From the NCBI GenBank assembly GCA_964594075.1, contig CAZQKW010000001.1:77020-141019 (forward strand): a DNA stretch of 64,000 nucleotides, written 5' to 3'. The notes under the pieces are model-generated. The model worked only from the letters and a program-made list of their open reading frames with translations. It was not told the DNA's origin and made no database searches. Below are positions 36,247 through 44,087 of the stretch, in pieces (the stretch's first letter is position 1; every line of letters begins with the position of its first letter). The position numbers and the translations under genes were made by a program. The DNA comes from CAZQKW01 sp964594075. GTDB lineage: Bacteria > Desulfobacterota > WTBG01 > CAIYCZ01.

Positions 36247-37047
36247 TTAATGGTGCTCGGAGGATTCTCCTTCCAGAGCACCAATTGCCGAGGCAATATA
36301 AATAGACGACAGCAGCGTGAACACGACTGCCTGCACCGTGCTGAACAACAACGCCAAAAGCATCATGACCACCTGAAACGGTAAGGGGATAAATCCCAGG
36401 AGCAGCGGACTCAACACGGCGAGGCTGACAATCGCAATGTCTTCCCCGGTTAGGTTTCCAAACAGACGCAGGGAAAGAGACACCGGTCGCGCCAGCTCAC
36501 CGATAAGGTGTATGGGTAACATGAGAAAGCAAAGTCCCAGGGGCTCCATAAAGTGCTTAAAATACTTCCATGCCCCCTTTACCCGAATGCCCTCATACTG
36601 TGTAGTGAAAAATACGACTATCGCGAGAGCCAGGGTGGTATTCAATTTATTGGTCGGCGAGTGCATAAGGGGAATAAGCCCCCATAAATTCATCAATATT
36701 ATATATAGAAACAGCGATCCAAGCAGCGGCAGATAGCGGCTTGCGGCTGGACCGATGATGCTACTGAAAAAGTTGTTGAGACCTTCCACCACAATTTCCA
36801 TGAAAGCCTGCAGCCCGCGCGGCACCTTCTGCATGTTTCGGGTCGCAAGAAAGGTTATCAATACCAGTACCAATGCCACCAGCCAGGACATGACAATCGG
36901 CACCCAGTCATGCATGGCTATGCCAAGGAACTCTCCATGCATATCAACCCCTAACAGATCAAAAAATGATGGAAACTCGGTGGCTGATGATTCTGCTGCG
37001 GCTGCCGCATGACCGGTGGCCGCGTGTGCGGCGGTTGATTCAGTCAT
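36247..37047 (-). CDS. atpB: ATP synthase a subunit
   Basis: 266 residues. It starts with an Ala/His-rich N-terminus and has six membrane segments, including the essential Arg region ELARPVSLSLRLFGNLTGED. This is the stator channel against the c ring. Its ATG overlaps the atpI stop by 4 bases (ATGA). Confidence 0.95.
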   Translation of the reverse strand: MTESTAAHAATGHAAAAAESSATEFPSFFDLLGVDMHGEFLGIAMHDWVPIVMSWLVALVLVLITFLATRNMQKVPRGLQAFMEIVVEGLNNFFSSIIGPAASRYLPLLGSLFLYIILMNLWGLIPLMHSPTNKLNTTLALAIVVFFTTQYEGIRVKGAWKYFKHFMEPLGLCFLMLPIHLIGELARPVSLSLRLFGNLTGEDIAIVSLAVLSPLLLGFIPLPFQVVMMLLALLFSTVQAVVFTLLSSIYIASAIGALEGESSEHH

Positions 37048-37403
37048 TTTGCTGCTTTCACTCTTCTCTTAAAAATCAGGTTGCTTATGCCTATCAGAAC
37101 GACCGCCATCAGCATGACGGTAAGGCCGGCAACCAGCGCAAACAGGTTTATTTTAAAGTGTTGAAAGGCGATGTACAGCGCTATGCCTATGATGGGTAAT
37201 TTGACAACGTATACTAATATTGCAAGAACGGTCAGTAGCGGATTTTGGTTTTCTTTTTTCTGAAAGACCAGGCTTATCGTCCACCAAATGCTGGTAAACG
37301 ACGTTATGCTCACTACGGATCCGATGAGCAAGCCGGTGGTAACTGGCCGATTATCAAATAAAAGGGATAGGGCAATGAGTAATATGGCAATTGTTACAGA
37401 CAA
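37044..37403 (-). CDS. atpI: ATP synthase accessory protein AtpI
   Basis: 119 residues with four membrane helices, the usual size and position for AtpI, which helps assemble the c ring. The start is odd: the frame begins at TTG 37403 directly after nine T residues, with a stop only nine codons upstream and no Shine-Dalgarno at the right distance (an AAGAGGG lies ~25 bases away). A one-base length change in the T9 tract would join it to an upstream frame. Confidence 0.75.
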   Translation of the reverse strand: MSVTIAILLIALSLLFDNRPVTTGLLIGSVVSITSFTSIWWTISLVFQKKENQNPLLTVLAILVYVVKLPIIGIALYIAFQHFKINLFALVAGLTVMLMAVVLIGISNLIFKRRVKAAK

Positions 37404-37436
37404 AAAAAAATATTCTTAGGGGAATCCCTCTTGGTA

Positions 37437-37673
37437 TCAGCCAGCATTTTTTGCCCTTTTGTTATAGCGGCTTACCGTTTTGAAAAATTCTATGAAGGCT
37501 CCTATCACACTGAGCAACAAGCATACCAGTAAAAACCATGGCGCGGTTCCTAATTTGTTATCAAGATAGCTTCCTATGAAATATCCGACCAGAATGGAAG
37601 CAGCCATCATAAAACCAAAGCTTCCAAAGAGGGCAAAACTGCGGAAGGATTTTTCCAGGCTTTCCCTCTTCAC
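37437..37673 (-). CDS. atpZ: ATP synthase accessory protein AtpZ (AtpQ-like)
   Basis: 78 residues, two membrane helices: FGFMMAASILVGYFIGSYLD and WFLLVCLLLSVIGAFIEF, with the short basic ends of the AtpZ/F0F1-ATPase subunit family. It begins at GTG 37673 with AAGGAGACGG upstream. It is first in the operon and is thought to act with AtpI. Confidence 0.85.
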   Translation of the reverse strand: MKRESLEKSFRSFALFGSFGFMMAASILVGYFIGSYLDNKLGTAPWFLLVCLLLSVIGAFIEFFKTVSRYNKRAKNAG

Positions 37674-37722
37674 TGTTCAGCCGTCTCCTTATCTGCGCAC
37701 CCGAGGGAAATTGTAATTGTTA

Positions 37723-37752
37723 TGAATAAAGGAAAACTAAGGGCATTGTCAA
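37723..37752 (-). promoter_or_regulatory. Promoter of the ATP synthase operon
   Basis: Minus strand TTGACA (37747-37752), an 18-base spacer, TATTCA (37723-37728). It lies 50 bases upstream of atpZ. A second TTGACA occurs about 20 bases further upstream. Confidence 0.5.
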
Positions 37753-37854
37753 GAACTTTTTATAGGCTGTCAATGTGCTTCATAAACCAAAAAGTTGCTG
37801 CAACAAATCGAGTCTGTTTCGTTCAAAGAGATCAAACGCCATGTGCATCTGAAG

Positions 37855-38520
37855 TTAAAAGCTCAAGGATTTTTTTCTTTTGTGTTTCAGGCTTTGCATA
37901 AACATACCAATTGCAATCCCCAAAAGGAGCGTTAGCGCACCGGCACTGTACCACATAAGGGCAGTATTGCTGCGCAGTTCCTCGTTCTTTTTCCTGAGCG
38001 CTGCTAAAGACTGCGCCAACTGCTCTTTTTCCTGCTTTAATGCGTCATGGGCACGCTTGAGCTGCAGCACATCAGCGGATGCGGCCGTGAGCTCCTGGTA
38101 CTGGCGTTCCAGTTCACGGGCCTTTTGTTCAAACGCTGAGGAGGAGCTTTCCAGCAATTTTTTTTGTTCTTTAAGCTGCTGGTAATCCTGATTTAATTTC
38201 GCCTGGGAGTTTTTGAGCACCTCAAGTTCAGCGCGTAATTTTTCAATGAGAAGGGGTTTGGGAAGCTCTGCGGTAAGGTAGCGGGATAACACCCAGCCTT
38301 CGATACCGTCTTCGGTCCGTATATATGAATAATCTCCCTCGTCTTTTAATAATTCTACCGGCGTATGGGTCTTTTTAACGGCAAGAATTTTAAATTCATT
38401 GCCTTTGCCACGCCGAATCGGCACTTCCTGATTTTCATTTATATAGCGCGTTTCTGCTTGAGCGAACCAGGGAAAGCAAATAATCAGTATGCAGAAAAGA
38501 TACAAACCGGTTGTTTTCAT
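37855..38520 (-). CDS. SH3-domain, coiled-coil membrane protein (TIGR04211-like)
   Basis: 221 residues: signal peptide (LYLFCILIICFPWFAQA), a bacterial SH3 domain (VPIRRGKGNEFKILAV to GIEGWVLSRYL), a long coiled coil at ~95-185, and a C-terminal membrane helix (YSAGALTLLLGIAIGMFM) followed by basic residues. This is the TIGR04211 order (signal-SH3-coil-TM). Such proteins sit in the periplasm on a C-terminal anchor; the role is probably in cell-wall binding but is not established. Confidence 0.8.
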   Translation of the reverse strand: MKTTGLYLFCILIICFPWFAQAETRYINENQEVPIRRGKGNEFKILAVKKTHTPVELLKDEGDYSYIRTEDGIEGWVLSRYLTAELPKPLLIEKLRAELEVLKNSQAKLNQDYQQLKEQKKLLESSSSAFEQKARELERQYQELTAASADVLQLKRAHDALKQEKEQLAQSLAALRKKNEELRSNTALMWYSAGALTLLLGIAIGMFMQSLKHKRKKSLSF

Positions 38521-38624
38521 GTGCAGCCGTTTTCGTGAAAAATTTAAATATTATTATAAACGATACACTATTTTGCGCAAATATGACAGTAAACTTTTAA
38601 TACTCTAAAGAAAAAAATGGCAGG

Positions 38625-39170
38625 CTACACGATTTTTAAGGGTTTCAAATGAAACAGTAAGCGCAGTTCATTTGCCGCGCTGAAAAGGTCCGTGTCTTTG
38701 CTGAGAAATTTATTAAAGCGGCCGGTGGAAATAGAGATAAGAGCTGCAGCATCGCCTACTTTCCCTGCAGCACAATACAGTGCATCGAGCGTTGTTGCAC
38801 ACAGCAAGGGATACAAGGGATTTTTCATATTAATCTGAAGCGGTGCATCAGGCTTAATATATTCCCTAAGCTGTTCAGGCATACAAAAGCTGCCAACAGG
38901 GGTATTTTTTCGCACGCGCAGAGCAATTGCCATGCGCAGCCGTTTCAGAGCCTTATGCTTATTTTCGTTCTGGGAACGACTGTCTTCTGCAATGGCGGCA
39001 AGCCCGGTGGGCAGATGAGTAAGACGCACTGCACTGTAAGTGCGGTTGCGTTTCTGTCCGCCAGGTCCCGATGCCATGTAAGCTTCAAACCGGCAGGTTT
39101 TTAAAAAGGCTGTTTCATTGAGATACAAAAACGGATATGCGCCATTCGGGAGGAAAATAAAAGCTGCCAA
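38625..39170 (-). CDS. Peptide chain release factor-like protein (GGQ domain)
   Basis: 181 residues with the peptidyl-tRNA hydrolysis motif GPGGQKRNRTYSAVRL near residue 35; the codon-recognition domains of RF1/RF2 are absent. It belongs to the RF-like/ArfB-like group thought to act in ribosome rescue, though the family member is not characterised. Start: TTG 39170 with GAGG seven bases upstream; no ATG fits before the motif. With SmpB elsewhere in the window, the cell may have two rescue routes. Confidence 0.75.
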   Translation of the reverse strand: MAAFIFLPNGAYPFLYLNETAFLKTCRFEAYMASGPGGQKRNRTYSAVRLTHLPTGLAAIAEDSRSQNENKHKALKRLRMAIALRVRKNTPVGSFCMPEQLREYIKPDAPLQINMKNPLYPLLCATTLDALYCAAGKVGDAAALISISTGRFNKFLSKDTDLFSAANELRLLFHLKPLKIV

Positions 39171-39341
39171 TGAGAGCCTCGTGAAAATAGCAAACTATCA
39201 CCTATGGATTTAATGCATGAATCATTATACACCAAAGTTGCTTTTTTGAGGAGGTTTTCGAATTTGTTTGACTGCATATTAACCATCTGACAATTATAGA
39301 TAAAATTTTTCCTTAGATGACTTGTGGATTCTATGCTACAT

Positions 39342-39430
39342 TCAACAATTAAGTGCAACACATTCAGTAGCCATAGCTTCAAGTGGCGTGAGGTAATGTA
39401 TGCATTTTTGTGGTCTGTTGTTAAGCAAAT
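39342..39430 (-). pseudogene. IS30-family transposase, C-terminal fragment
   Basis: A ~29-residue tail reads LLNNRPQKCIHYLTPLEAM and then ATECVALNC before a stop, the typical end of IS30-type transposases (LNNRPRK...TP.E...VALNC). Nothing upstream continues it: the frame meets the end of another element at about 39430. Confidence 0.65.
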
Positions 39431-39437
39431 GAACTTG

Positions 39438-39540
39438 CCCCGAAAAAATGGACACACAGTTAGGCAGCTTTAGGTAACTGTTCAACATGGGTTAAAGGGG
39501 ACAGCTCACTTTTCTGTTGACGCCACATTTCTTTTCTATT
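39438..39540 (-). pseudogene. IS3-like element, terminal fragment
   Basis: A C-terminal tail MWRQQKSELSPLTHVEQLPK(AA) ends at the stop 39460-39462 and is followed by an IR-like end CCCCGAAAAAATGGACA (plus strand 39438-39454). Both are usual at the end of IS3-family elements. The upstream part is lost. Confidence 0.5.
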
Positions 39541-39549
39541 ATTCTCCAC

Positions 39550-39804
39550 AGCATGCCGAGACACAGCACACATAAATCATACCCAATATATCCCATCATA
39601 TTAAAAACGAGTCAATTATCGATACCGTCCATTTTGCTCCTGAACAATCATATGCTGGCCTGCAATGCGGAAAAAGATCGACAGGGTTCGATTGCTTGGA
39701 TAGAGCAGTTTACAGCGAAGATAGAAAACAAGCTGCAGAGGTCTTTGGCAGATAAAGCGCACGGGAGACTGCGGAAAGAGACGCAATAAAGGTCGCTGTC
39801 CCAT
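39550..39804 (+). repeat. Left inverted copy of a decayed RAYT-like element
   Basis: About 255 bases, ~95% identical to the reverse complement of 51867-52120. On the plus strand it encodes the tail WIEQFTAKIENKLQRSLADK and AHGRLRKETQ, like the C-terminus of REP-associated tyrosine transposases (IS200-like), ending at 39789, then the REP-like AATAAAGGTCGCTGTCCC. The catalytic part is missing. Confidence 0.7.
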
Positions 39805-39825
39805 TTATCAAATCCGATTGAGAGC

Positions 39826-40026
39826 ATGTTCTCTACGGTGCGGGACTGCGAAGGCAACATCAAGCGCTACCGGGGAACGGGCATGGCGCAGCGGTGGCTG
39901 GCGGCAGTGTGTTTGCACTGTGAAAAGGGCTTCCGGAAGGTGAAAGGATACCGCTCAATCGCATCGGTTGTGAAAAGGATTGAGGCCTTGCAGGCTGAAT
40001 GTCATAGGCTGTCTGAGGCTGCATGA
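39826..40026 (+). pseudogene. Transposase C-terminal fragment
   Basis: 66 residues: DCEGNIKRYRGTGMAQRWLA then CEKGFRKVKGYRSIASVVKR. The RWRxG-type/MAQRWLA...EKGFRKVKGY pattern is that of the end of a cut-and-paste transposase; I cannot name the family. There is no start context and no upstream half. Confidence 0.5.
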
Positions 40027-40205
40027 CAGATTTTACCCAGGGTTGATGTATGCCCGGGTGGAGATAATCGATTGGAGGGCAAATGTAGAGGCCGTTTTTT
40101 AATGCGTATAAGGATTTTGTGAGACAACGGCCAAAAGAACGAGGAATAGAGAATGGAAGCCACTTCTTCAATTTCCAATAAAAACTTGACATCCTCTTTG
40201 AATTA

Positions 40206-40219
40206 TGTGACATGTCACA
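40206..40219 (+). promoter_or_regulatory. TetR operator overlapping the tetR start codon
   Basis: TGTGACATGTCACA is a perfect 14-base palindrome. The ATG of the TetR gene (40212-40214) lies inside it, so binding would block both transcription and initiation, which suggests autorepression. Confidence 0.45.
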
Positions 40220-40793
40220 AATTAATAGGAAAGAGAAAATATTAGAGACTGCTTTGATCTGTTTTAATAAAAAAGGCTATTATAAAACCTCCATTAACAT
40301 GATTGCGCGGCAGGCACGAATCAGTAAGGGGGGACTTTATTATCACTTTGCTTCCAAGGAAAAGCTTTTTATCGAACTTTTTTATTTTAACCTCACCCGA
40401 TATTTTGAGAAACTTAAGAAGTATGTAAAAGAAGAGAAGGACCCGGTGCGGAAAATACATGTTCTTGCGGAAATGTCAGGAAAAATCCTTAGAGACAATC
40501 AGGTATTTTTCAGATTTGTTCTTGAATTTTTATCTGTCGGAATACGAGAGGCAAATATCCGAAAAGGGATGAATGCCTTTTATCAAAATATGTTGACATA
40601 CTATGCAGGATTAGTTGAGAAAGGCATAGAAACAGGTGCTCTCAAAAAGATGAATGCAAAAGAAACCGCACGGGCTATGTATTTTCTTTTTATAGGAACT
40701 TTTTTTACTTACTTTTCCATCGATGCTGACTTTGACCTTATTAAACAGGAGATGTTTAATATTGACGCTCTTATGCGGGGGATACAGAATTAA
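40212..40793 (+). CDS. TetR-family transcriptional regulator
   Basis: 193 residues. The N-terminal helix-turn-helix is clear: ILETALICFNKKGYYKTSIN, then MIARQARISKGGLYYHFASK, with the GxYxHF motif. The C-terminal ligand-binding part is helical and unassigned. It heads the accessory island and is followed after 105 bases by the first FAD oxidase, with a strong operator-like palindrome between. It probably represses the catabolic genes until a substrate or acyl-type ligand appears. No Shine-Dalgarno precedes the ATG. Confidence 0.88.
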   Translation: MSQINRKEKILETALICFNKKGYYKTSINMIARQARISKGGLYYHFASKEKLFIELFYFNLTRYFEKLKKYVKEEKDPVRKIHVLAEMSGKILRDNQVFFRFVLEFLSVGIREANIRKGMNAFYQNMLTYYAGLVEKGIETGALKKMNAKETARAMYFLFIGTFFTYFSIDADFDLIKQEMFNIDALMRGIQN

Positions 40794-40832
40794 ATCGTTA
40801 AGACGTTAAGAAAAAATTTTTTACTTAGCAAA

Positions 40833-40854
40833 CTATACCGGCCGGTCGGTATAG
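40833..40854 (+). promoter_or_regulatory. TetR-type operator before the first FAD oxidase
   Basis: A 22-base near-perfect palindrome, CTATACCG-GCCGGT-CGGTATAG (one mismatched pair), of the ATACCGACCGGTCGGTAT class used by many TetR repressors. A possible -10, TATAGT (40850-40855), lies at its right edge, with TTAGCA (40825-40830) as a weak -35. Confidence 0.65.
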
Positions 40855-40898
40855 TATATTGCTTTAATTAAAATATAATTTTACAGGAGGAAACAGCA

Positions 40899-42455
40899 AT
40901 GAGCTTGCCAAAAGGTGCCTATCAGGCTTTGGAAGACGCGCTTGGTCCTGAATATGTTTGTGATGAGCCCGCTGTCACCAGTGCCTACAGCTATATGTGG
41001 ATACTCTACGCTACTCATGCTTCCGGACGATACCGGCCTGCTGCCGTGGTGCTTCCCGGCAGCACCCAGGATGTTCAGAAAATCATAAAAATTGCCAACC
41101 GCTATAAGTTCAGTTACATCCCGGTCGGCAGCAATCTGATTCCTGCCACTATTCCAACTCGGCCGGATACCATTATCATAGATCCTAAACGAATGAACCG
41201 GATACTGGAAATTGATGAAAAGAATATGTATGCGGTTGTGGAGCCTTATGTAACCTTCTTGCAACTTCAGGCCGAGACCATGAAAGTAGGGTTATTTATG
41301 AGCTGTCCGGAAGCGGGCGCTCAGATTTCGGTGGTTGCCAATAACATGTTTCAGGGGATGGGAGGAACAAGCCATAAGTTCGGATATAACCGCGGGGTAC
41401 TTGCCTGTGACTGGGTTCTGCCGACTGGTGAGCTTCTGAGAATTGGCTCTCGCAGCAATGCAAATGGAGGCTGGTTCTGGGGAGATTGTGCAGGGTTGAA
41501 TTTAAAAGGGCTGCTGCGGGCTGATTCGGGCCACTGCGGGGGCCTGGGCATGGTTACAACCATGGCAGTAAAACTTTTTCCCTATCCAGGGCCAAAGGTA
41601 TTTCCGGTCAAGGGGGCCAATCCCAATTTTACTGCAGAACTACCCGAAGACCGCTTCAAATTGAACCTCATAAAATTCCCCGAAAAGAAAAACCTCGTAG
41701 ATGCAATGTATGACATAGGACATGCAGAAATAGCTGCTGCGGTTCACGGAATGCCTGGATCTTTTGCCTTATCATTTGCATCACCGTCCGTGGAGTTTTT
41801 CTGGGAAAAGTGGCCTAAGTTCACGCAGGAGTGGAATAACATACTGTCTGTCGTCATCATTGGGTTCTCTTCATCCCGTCAGTTAGCCTACGAGCAGAAG
41901 GTACTCGATGGCATTGTATCGGCACATGAAGGTACGTATATACAGGAGGGAACTGAACTCTGGAAGATCGGTGGCGTCTTAGAGGAACAGATCAGAACAG
42001 GGGGGTCCAACAGGCTTTTTAGAGTAGCAGGAGACTTCTTCATCCTAGGTGGTATTGTTTTCGATTCTTTTGATCACTGTTACAAATTGAGCGAGGAATG
42101 CATGTGGCCGATCGTTGAAGAAGCTCAGAAAAAAGGCCACTTCATAAAGGGTGATCTTCACAATGACTACCTTAACTCTTATCTAATGGGGCATATTGGA
42201 GAGTGTGAGCCGGTAGTTTTTCTCGAACATGACCTAGGAGCTGGTGCCTCTCTTATCAATGGGTATATCCAGACCATCCAGGAGGCCATAAAGAGAAAGA
42301 TGGCGCCTTCATGGCAGTTTGGCGATATGGCCTATATTGCAGGGCCCCACATGTGCAACTATCATGAGCTCGTTCGGAAGGTTAAAAGGGCTCTTGATCC
42401 GCACCTGACGTCAAACCCTGGGTATCCTTTGTCAACAGAGCAGACTTGCAGTTGA
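40899..42455 (+). CDS. VAO-type FAD-binding oxidase, copy A
   Basis: 518 residues. The FAD-binding PCMH domain (RPAAVVLPGSTQDVQKIIKI, IDPKRMNRILEIDEKN, VVEPYVTF) is followed by a long cap domain; the C-terminus ALDPHLTSNPGYP matches the family's C-terminal FAD contact. The pyrophosphate loop is degenerate (PVGSNLIPATIP). Family members oxidise phenols, hydroxy acids or alcohols; the substrate is unknown. Strong AGGAGG site before ATG 40899. Residues ~143-318 are encoded by a 526-base tract identical to the 45.6-kb paralogue. Confidence 0.82.
   Translation: MSLPKGAYQALEDALGPEYVCDEPAVTSAYSYMWILYATHASGRYRPAAVVLPGSTQDVQKIIKIANRYKFSYIPVGSNLIPATIPTRPDTIIIDPKRMNRILEIDEKNMYAVVEPYVTFLQLQAETMKVGLFMSCPEAGAQISVVANNMFQGMGGTSHKFGYNRGVLACDWVLPTGELLRIGSRSNANGGWFWGDCAGLNLKGLLRADSGHCGGLGMVTTMAVKLFPYPGPKVFPVKGANPNFTAELPEDRFKLNLIKFPEKKNLVDAMYDIGHAEIAAAVHGMPGSFALSFASPSVEFFWEKWPKFTQEWNNILSVVIIGFSSSRQLAYEQKVLDGIVSAHEGTYIQEGTELWKIGGVLEEQIRTGGSNRLFRVAGDFFILGGIVFDSFDHCYKLSEECMWPIVEEAQKKGHFIKGDLHNDYLNSYLMGHIGECEPVVFLEHDLGAGASLINGYIQTIQEAIKRKMAPSWQFGDMAYIAGPHMCNYHELVRKVKRALDPHLTSNPGYPLSTEQTCS
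41326..41851 (+). repeat. 526-base identical tract, copy A
   Basis: Identical base for base to 46049-46574 (offset 4723), while the flanking ~200 bases on each side differ substantially. It lies wholly inside the coding region. Confidence 0.9.
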
Positions 42456-42526
42456 TGAGCAGGGGAACGTGGGGTCGTTATATTCCTAAATTATAACCAG
42501 TTAAATCAAAATGGAGGAATAAAAAT

Positions 42527-44065
42527 ATGCGAGCAAAAATACTTGCAAAGGTTGACTATCTCAAACCTCTCGAGGAAAAGCCCTACCGTGATGTAGTACT
42601 GGAAAAGAAAGCCTATCACGAGGATTTGAAGCGCAAGCTTGTAGATATTGTAGGAGTTGAGCATATTTCAGATGAGCCGGAACTTCTAAAAAAATATTCG
42701 CGTGATCGGAGTCTCGAAGGGCCTTCACTACCACATTTTGTGGTTTTTCCTCAAGACACAGAACAAGTCAGGAACATTGTAAAGCTTGCGAATGCAGAAC
42801 TACTTCCCCTCATACCAGTAAGCTCAGGCACACACAGCTACGGCTGTACAATTCCCTGTATGGGAGGCATTGTAGTAAACCTTTCCAGATGGAAAAAGAT
42901 TTTAAAGATAGACCATCGGAATAGGGCTGTACGTGTCGAGCCCGGTGTTACCTTCGATCAGCTCGCAGAGGCCTTGGAGCAGCAACATTTACGGCCCCTG
43001 ATGCCGTTGCTTCCGCGAAAGGACCAATCAGTGCTCACTGCACATCTTGAGGCTCATCCTATGATGATATCAGAGTTTTGCTATAGCGAGCCGCTCTATA
43101 CGGCAGAAATTATTATGCCAAACGGCGAGATATTCAGAACAGGTTCTGCTGCAATTGCTCCGCCGGAGGTCATTAACACGGCCATGGTGGGCCCATGGGG
43201 GCCTGGATTTGACTGGAACAGATTGTATACCCGGGCTCAAGGGACTTTGGGCATTGTTACGTGGGCTAACATCATGGCAGAACCGCTACCGAAAAAACAA
43301 AAAATTTATTTTACCAGTTCAAATAACCTCGAGAAACTTGTTGATTTTACCTATCGTGTCCAGAGGAAATGGATAGGCTATGAGTGTTTTATTCTGAATA
43401 GAACAGACCTGGCGATGATTCTTGCTGCTGATAGCGCAGAGATCAGGGTGCTGCAGAAAAGACTTCCCCAATATGTGCAGATATTCTGTATCGCGGGTCT
43501 GAACTGGTTTCCTGATGAGCGCATCGCTTACCAGGAAGCTGATTTCATGGAAGTTGCTCAAGAATGTGGGATTAACCCGAATCTCACTATACCTGAGGCT
43601 CCCCACGCTGCCGCCTTCTTTGAGAGGCACCTTCGTCGGTGCTGGGAACAGGAGATATACTGGAAGGACCGCTTGAAAGGTGCCAGTGCAGACATATTTT
43701 TCATAACAACCATGGACCGGGCATCGGCGTTTATTGACGAAATGCAGCGGATGTCAAATAGCTTTGATTACCCGGCAACTGACATCGGTGTGTACCTCCA
43801 GAGTATAGAAAACGGGAGAGCTTCTCACCTTGAGTTTACCATTCCTTATGATCCGGAAGATGCTGTTGAATGTGACAATATAAGAAAATTTCATAGATTT
43901 GCCAGTGAAAAATTTTATTCTCTTGGAGCCCATTTTACCCGGGCCTATGGCATGTGGGCTGAGATGGTCTATGGAAGGAATGCACTGCAATATCAGACTG
44001 CCAAATTGATCAAGGAAATTCTTGATCCGAATAACATAATGAATCCCGGAAAACTCGGACTTTAA
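42527..44065 (+). CDS. VAO-type FAD-binding oxidase (4-cresol dehydrogenase-like)
   Basis: 512 residues. The PCMH domain is better preserved than in the neighbouring paralogues: FVVFPQDTEQVRNIVKLANA, the loop PVSSGTHSYGCTIP, and VRVEPGVTFDQL; the end LDPNNIMNPGKLG is the classical VAO C-terminus. 4-Cresol dehydrogenase and vanillyl-alcohol oxidase belong here, so a para-substituted phenol or similar is a possible substrate, as inference. GGAGGAATAAAAAT precedes the ATG. It is followed by an Fe-S protein after 22 bases, a likely electron acceptor. Confidence 0.85.
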   Translation: MRAKILAKVDYLKPLEEKPYRDVVLEKKAYHEDLKRKLVDIVGVEHISDEPELLKKYSRDRSLEGPSLPHFVVFPQDTEQVRNIVKLANAELLPLIPVSSGTHSYGCTIPCMGGIVVNLSRWKKILKIDHRNRAVRVEPGVTFDQLAEALEQQHLRPLMPLLPRKDQSVLTAHLEAHPMMISEFCYSEPLYTAEIIMPNGEIFRTGSAAIAPPEVINTAMVGPWGPGFDWNRLYTRAQGTLGIVTWANIMAEPLPKKQKIYFTSSNNLEKLVDFTYRVQRKWIGYECFILNRTDLAMILAADSAEIRVLQKRLPQYVQIFCIAGLNWFPDERIAYQEADFMEVAQECGINPNLTIPEAPHAAAFFERHLRRCWEQEIYWKDRLKGASADIFFITTMDRASAFIDEMQRMSNSFDYPATDIGVYLQSIENGRASHLEFTIPYDPEDAVECDNIRKFHRFASEKFYSLGAHFTRAYGMWAEMVYGRNALQYQTAKLIKEILDPNNIMNPGKLGL

Positions 44066-44087
44066 TCTAACAAAAAGGAGAGATGTC

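Noticed and set aside
41351..41563. Minus-strand 70-codon frame, repeated exactly at 46074-46286
   Set aside because: It is a shadow of the identical tract in the two oxidase genes, not an independent conserved gene.
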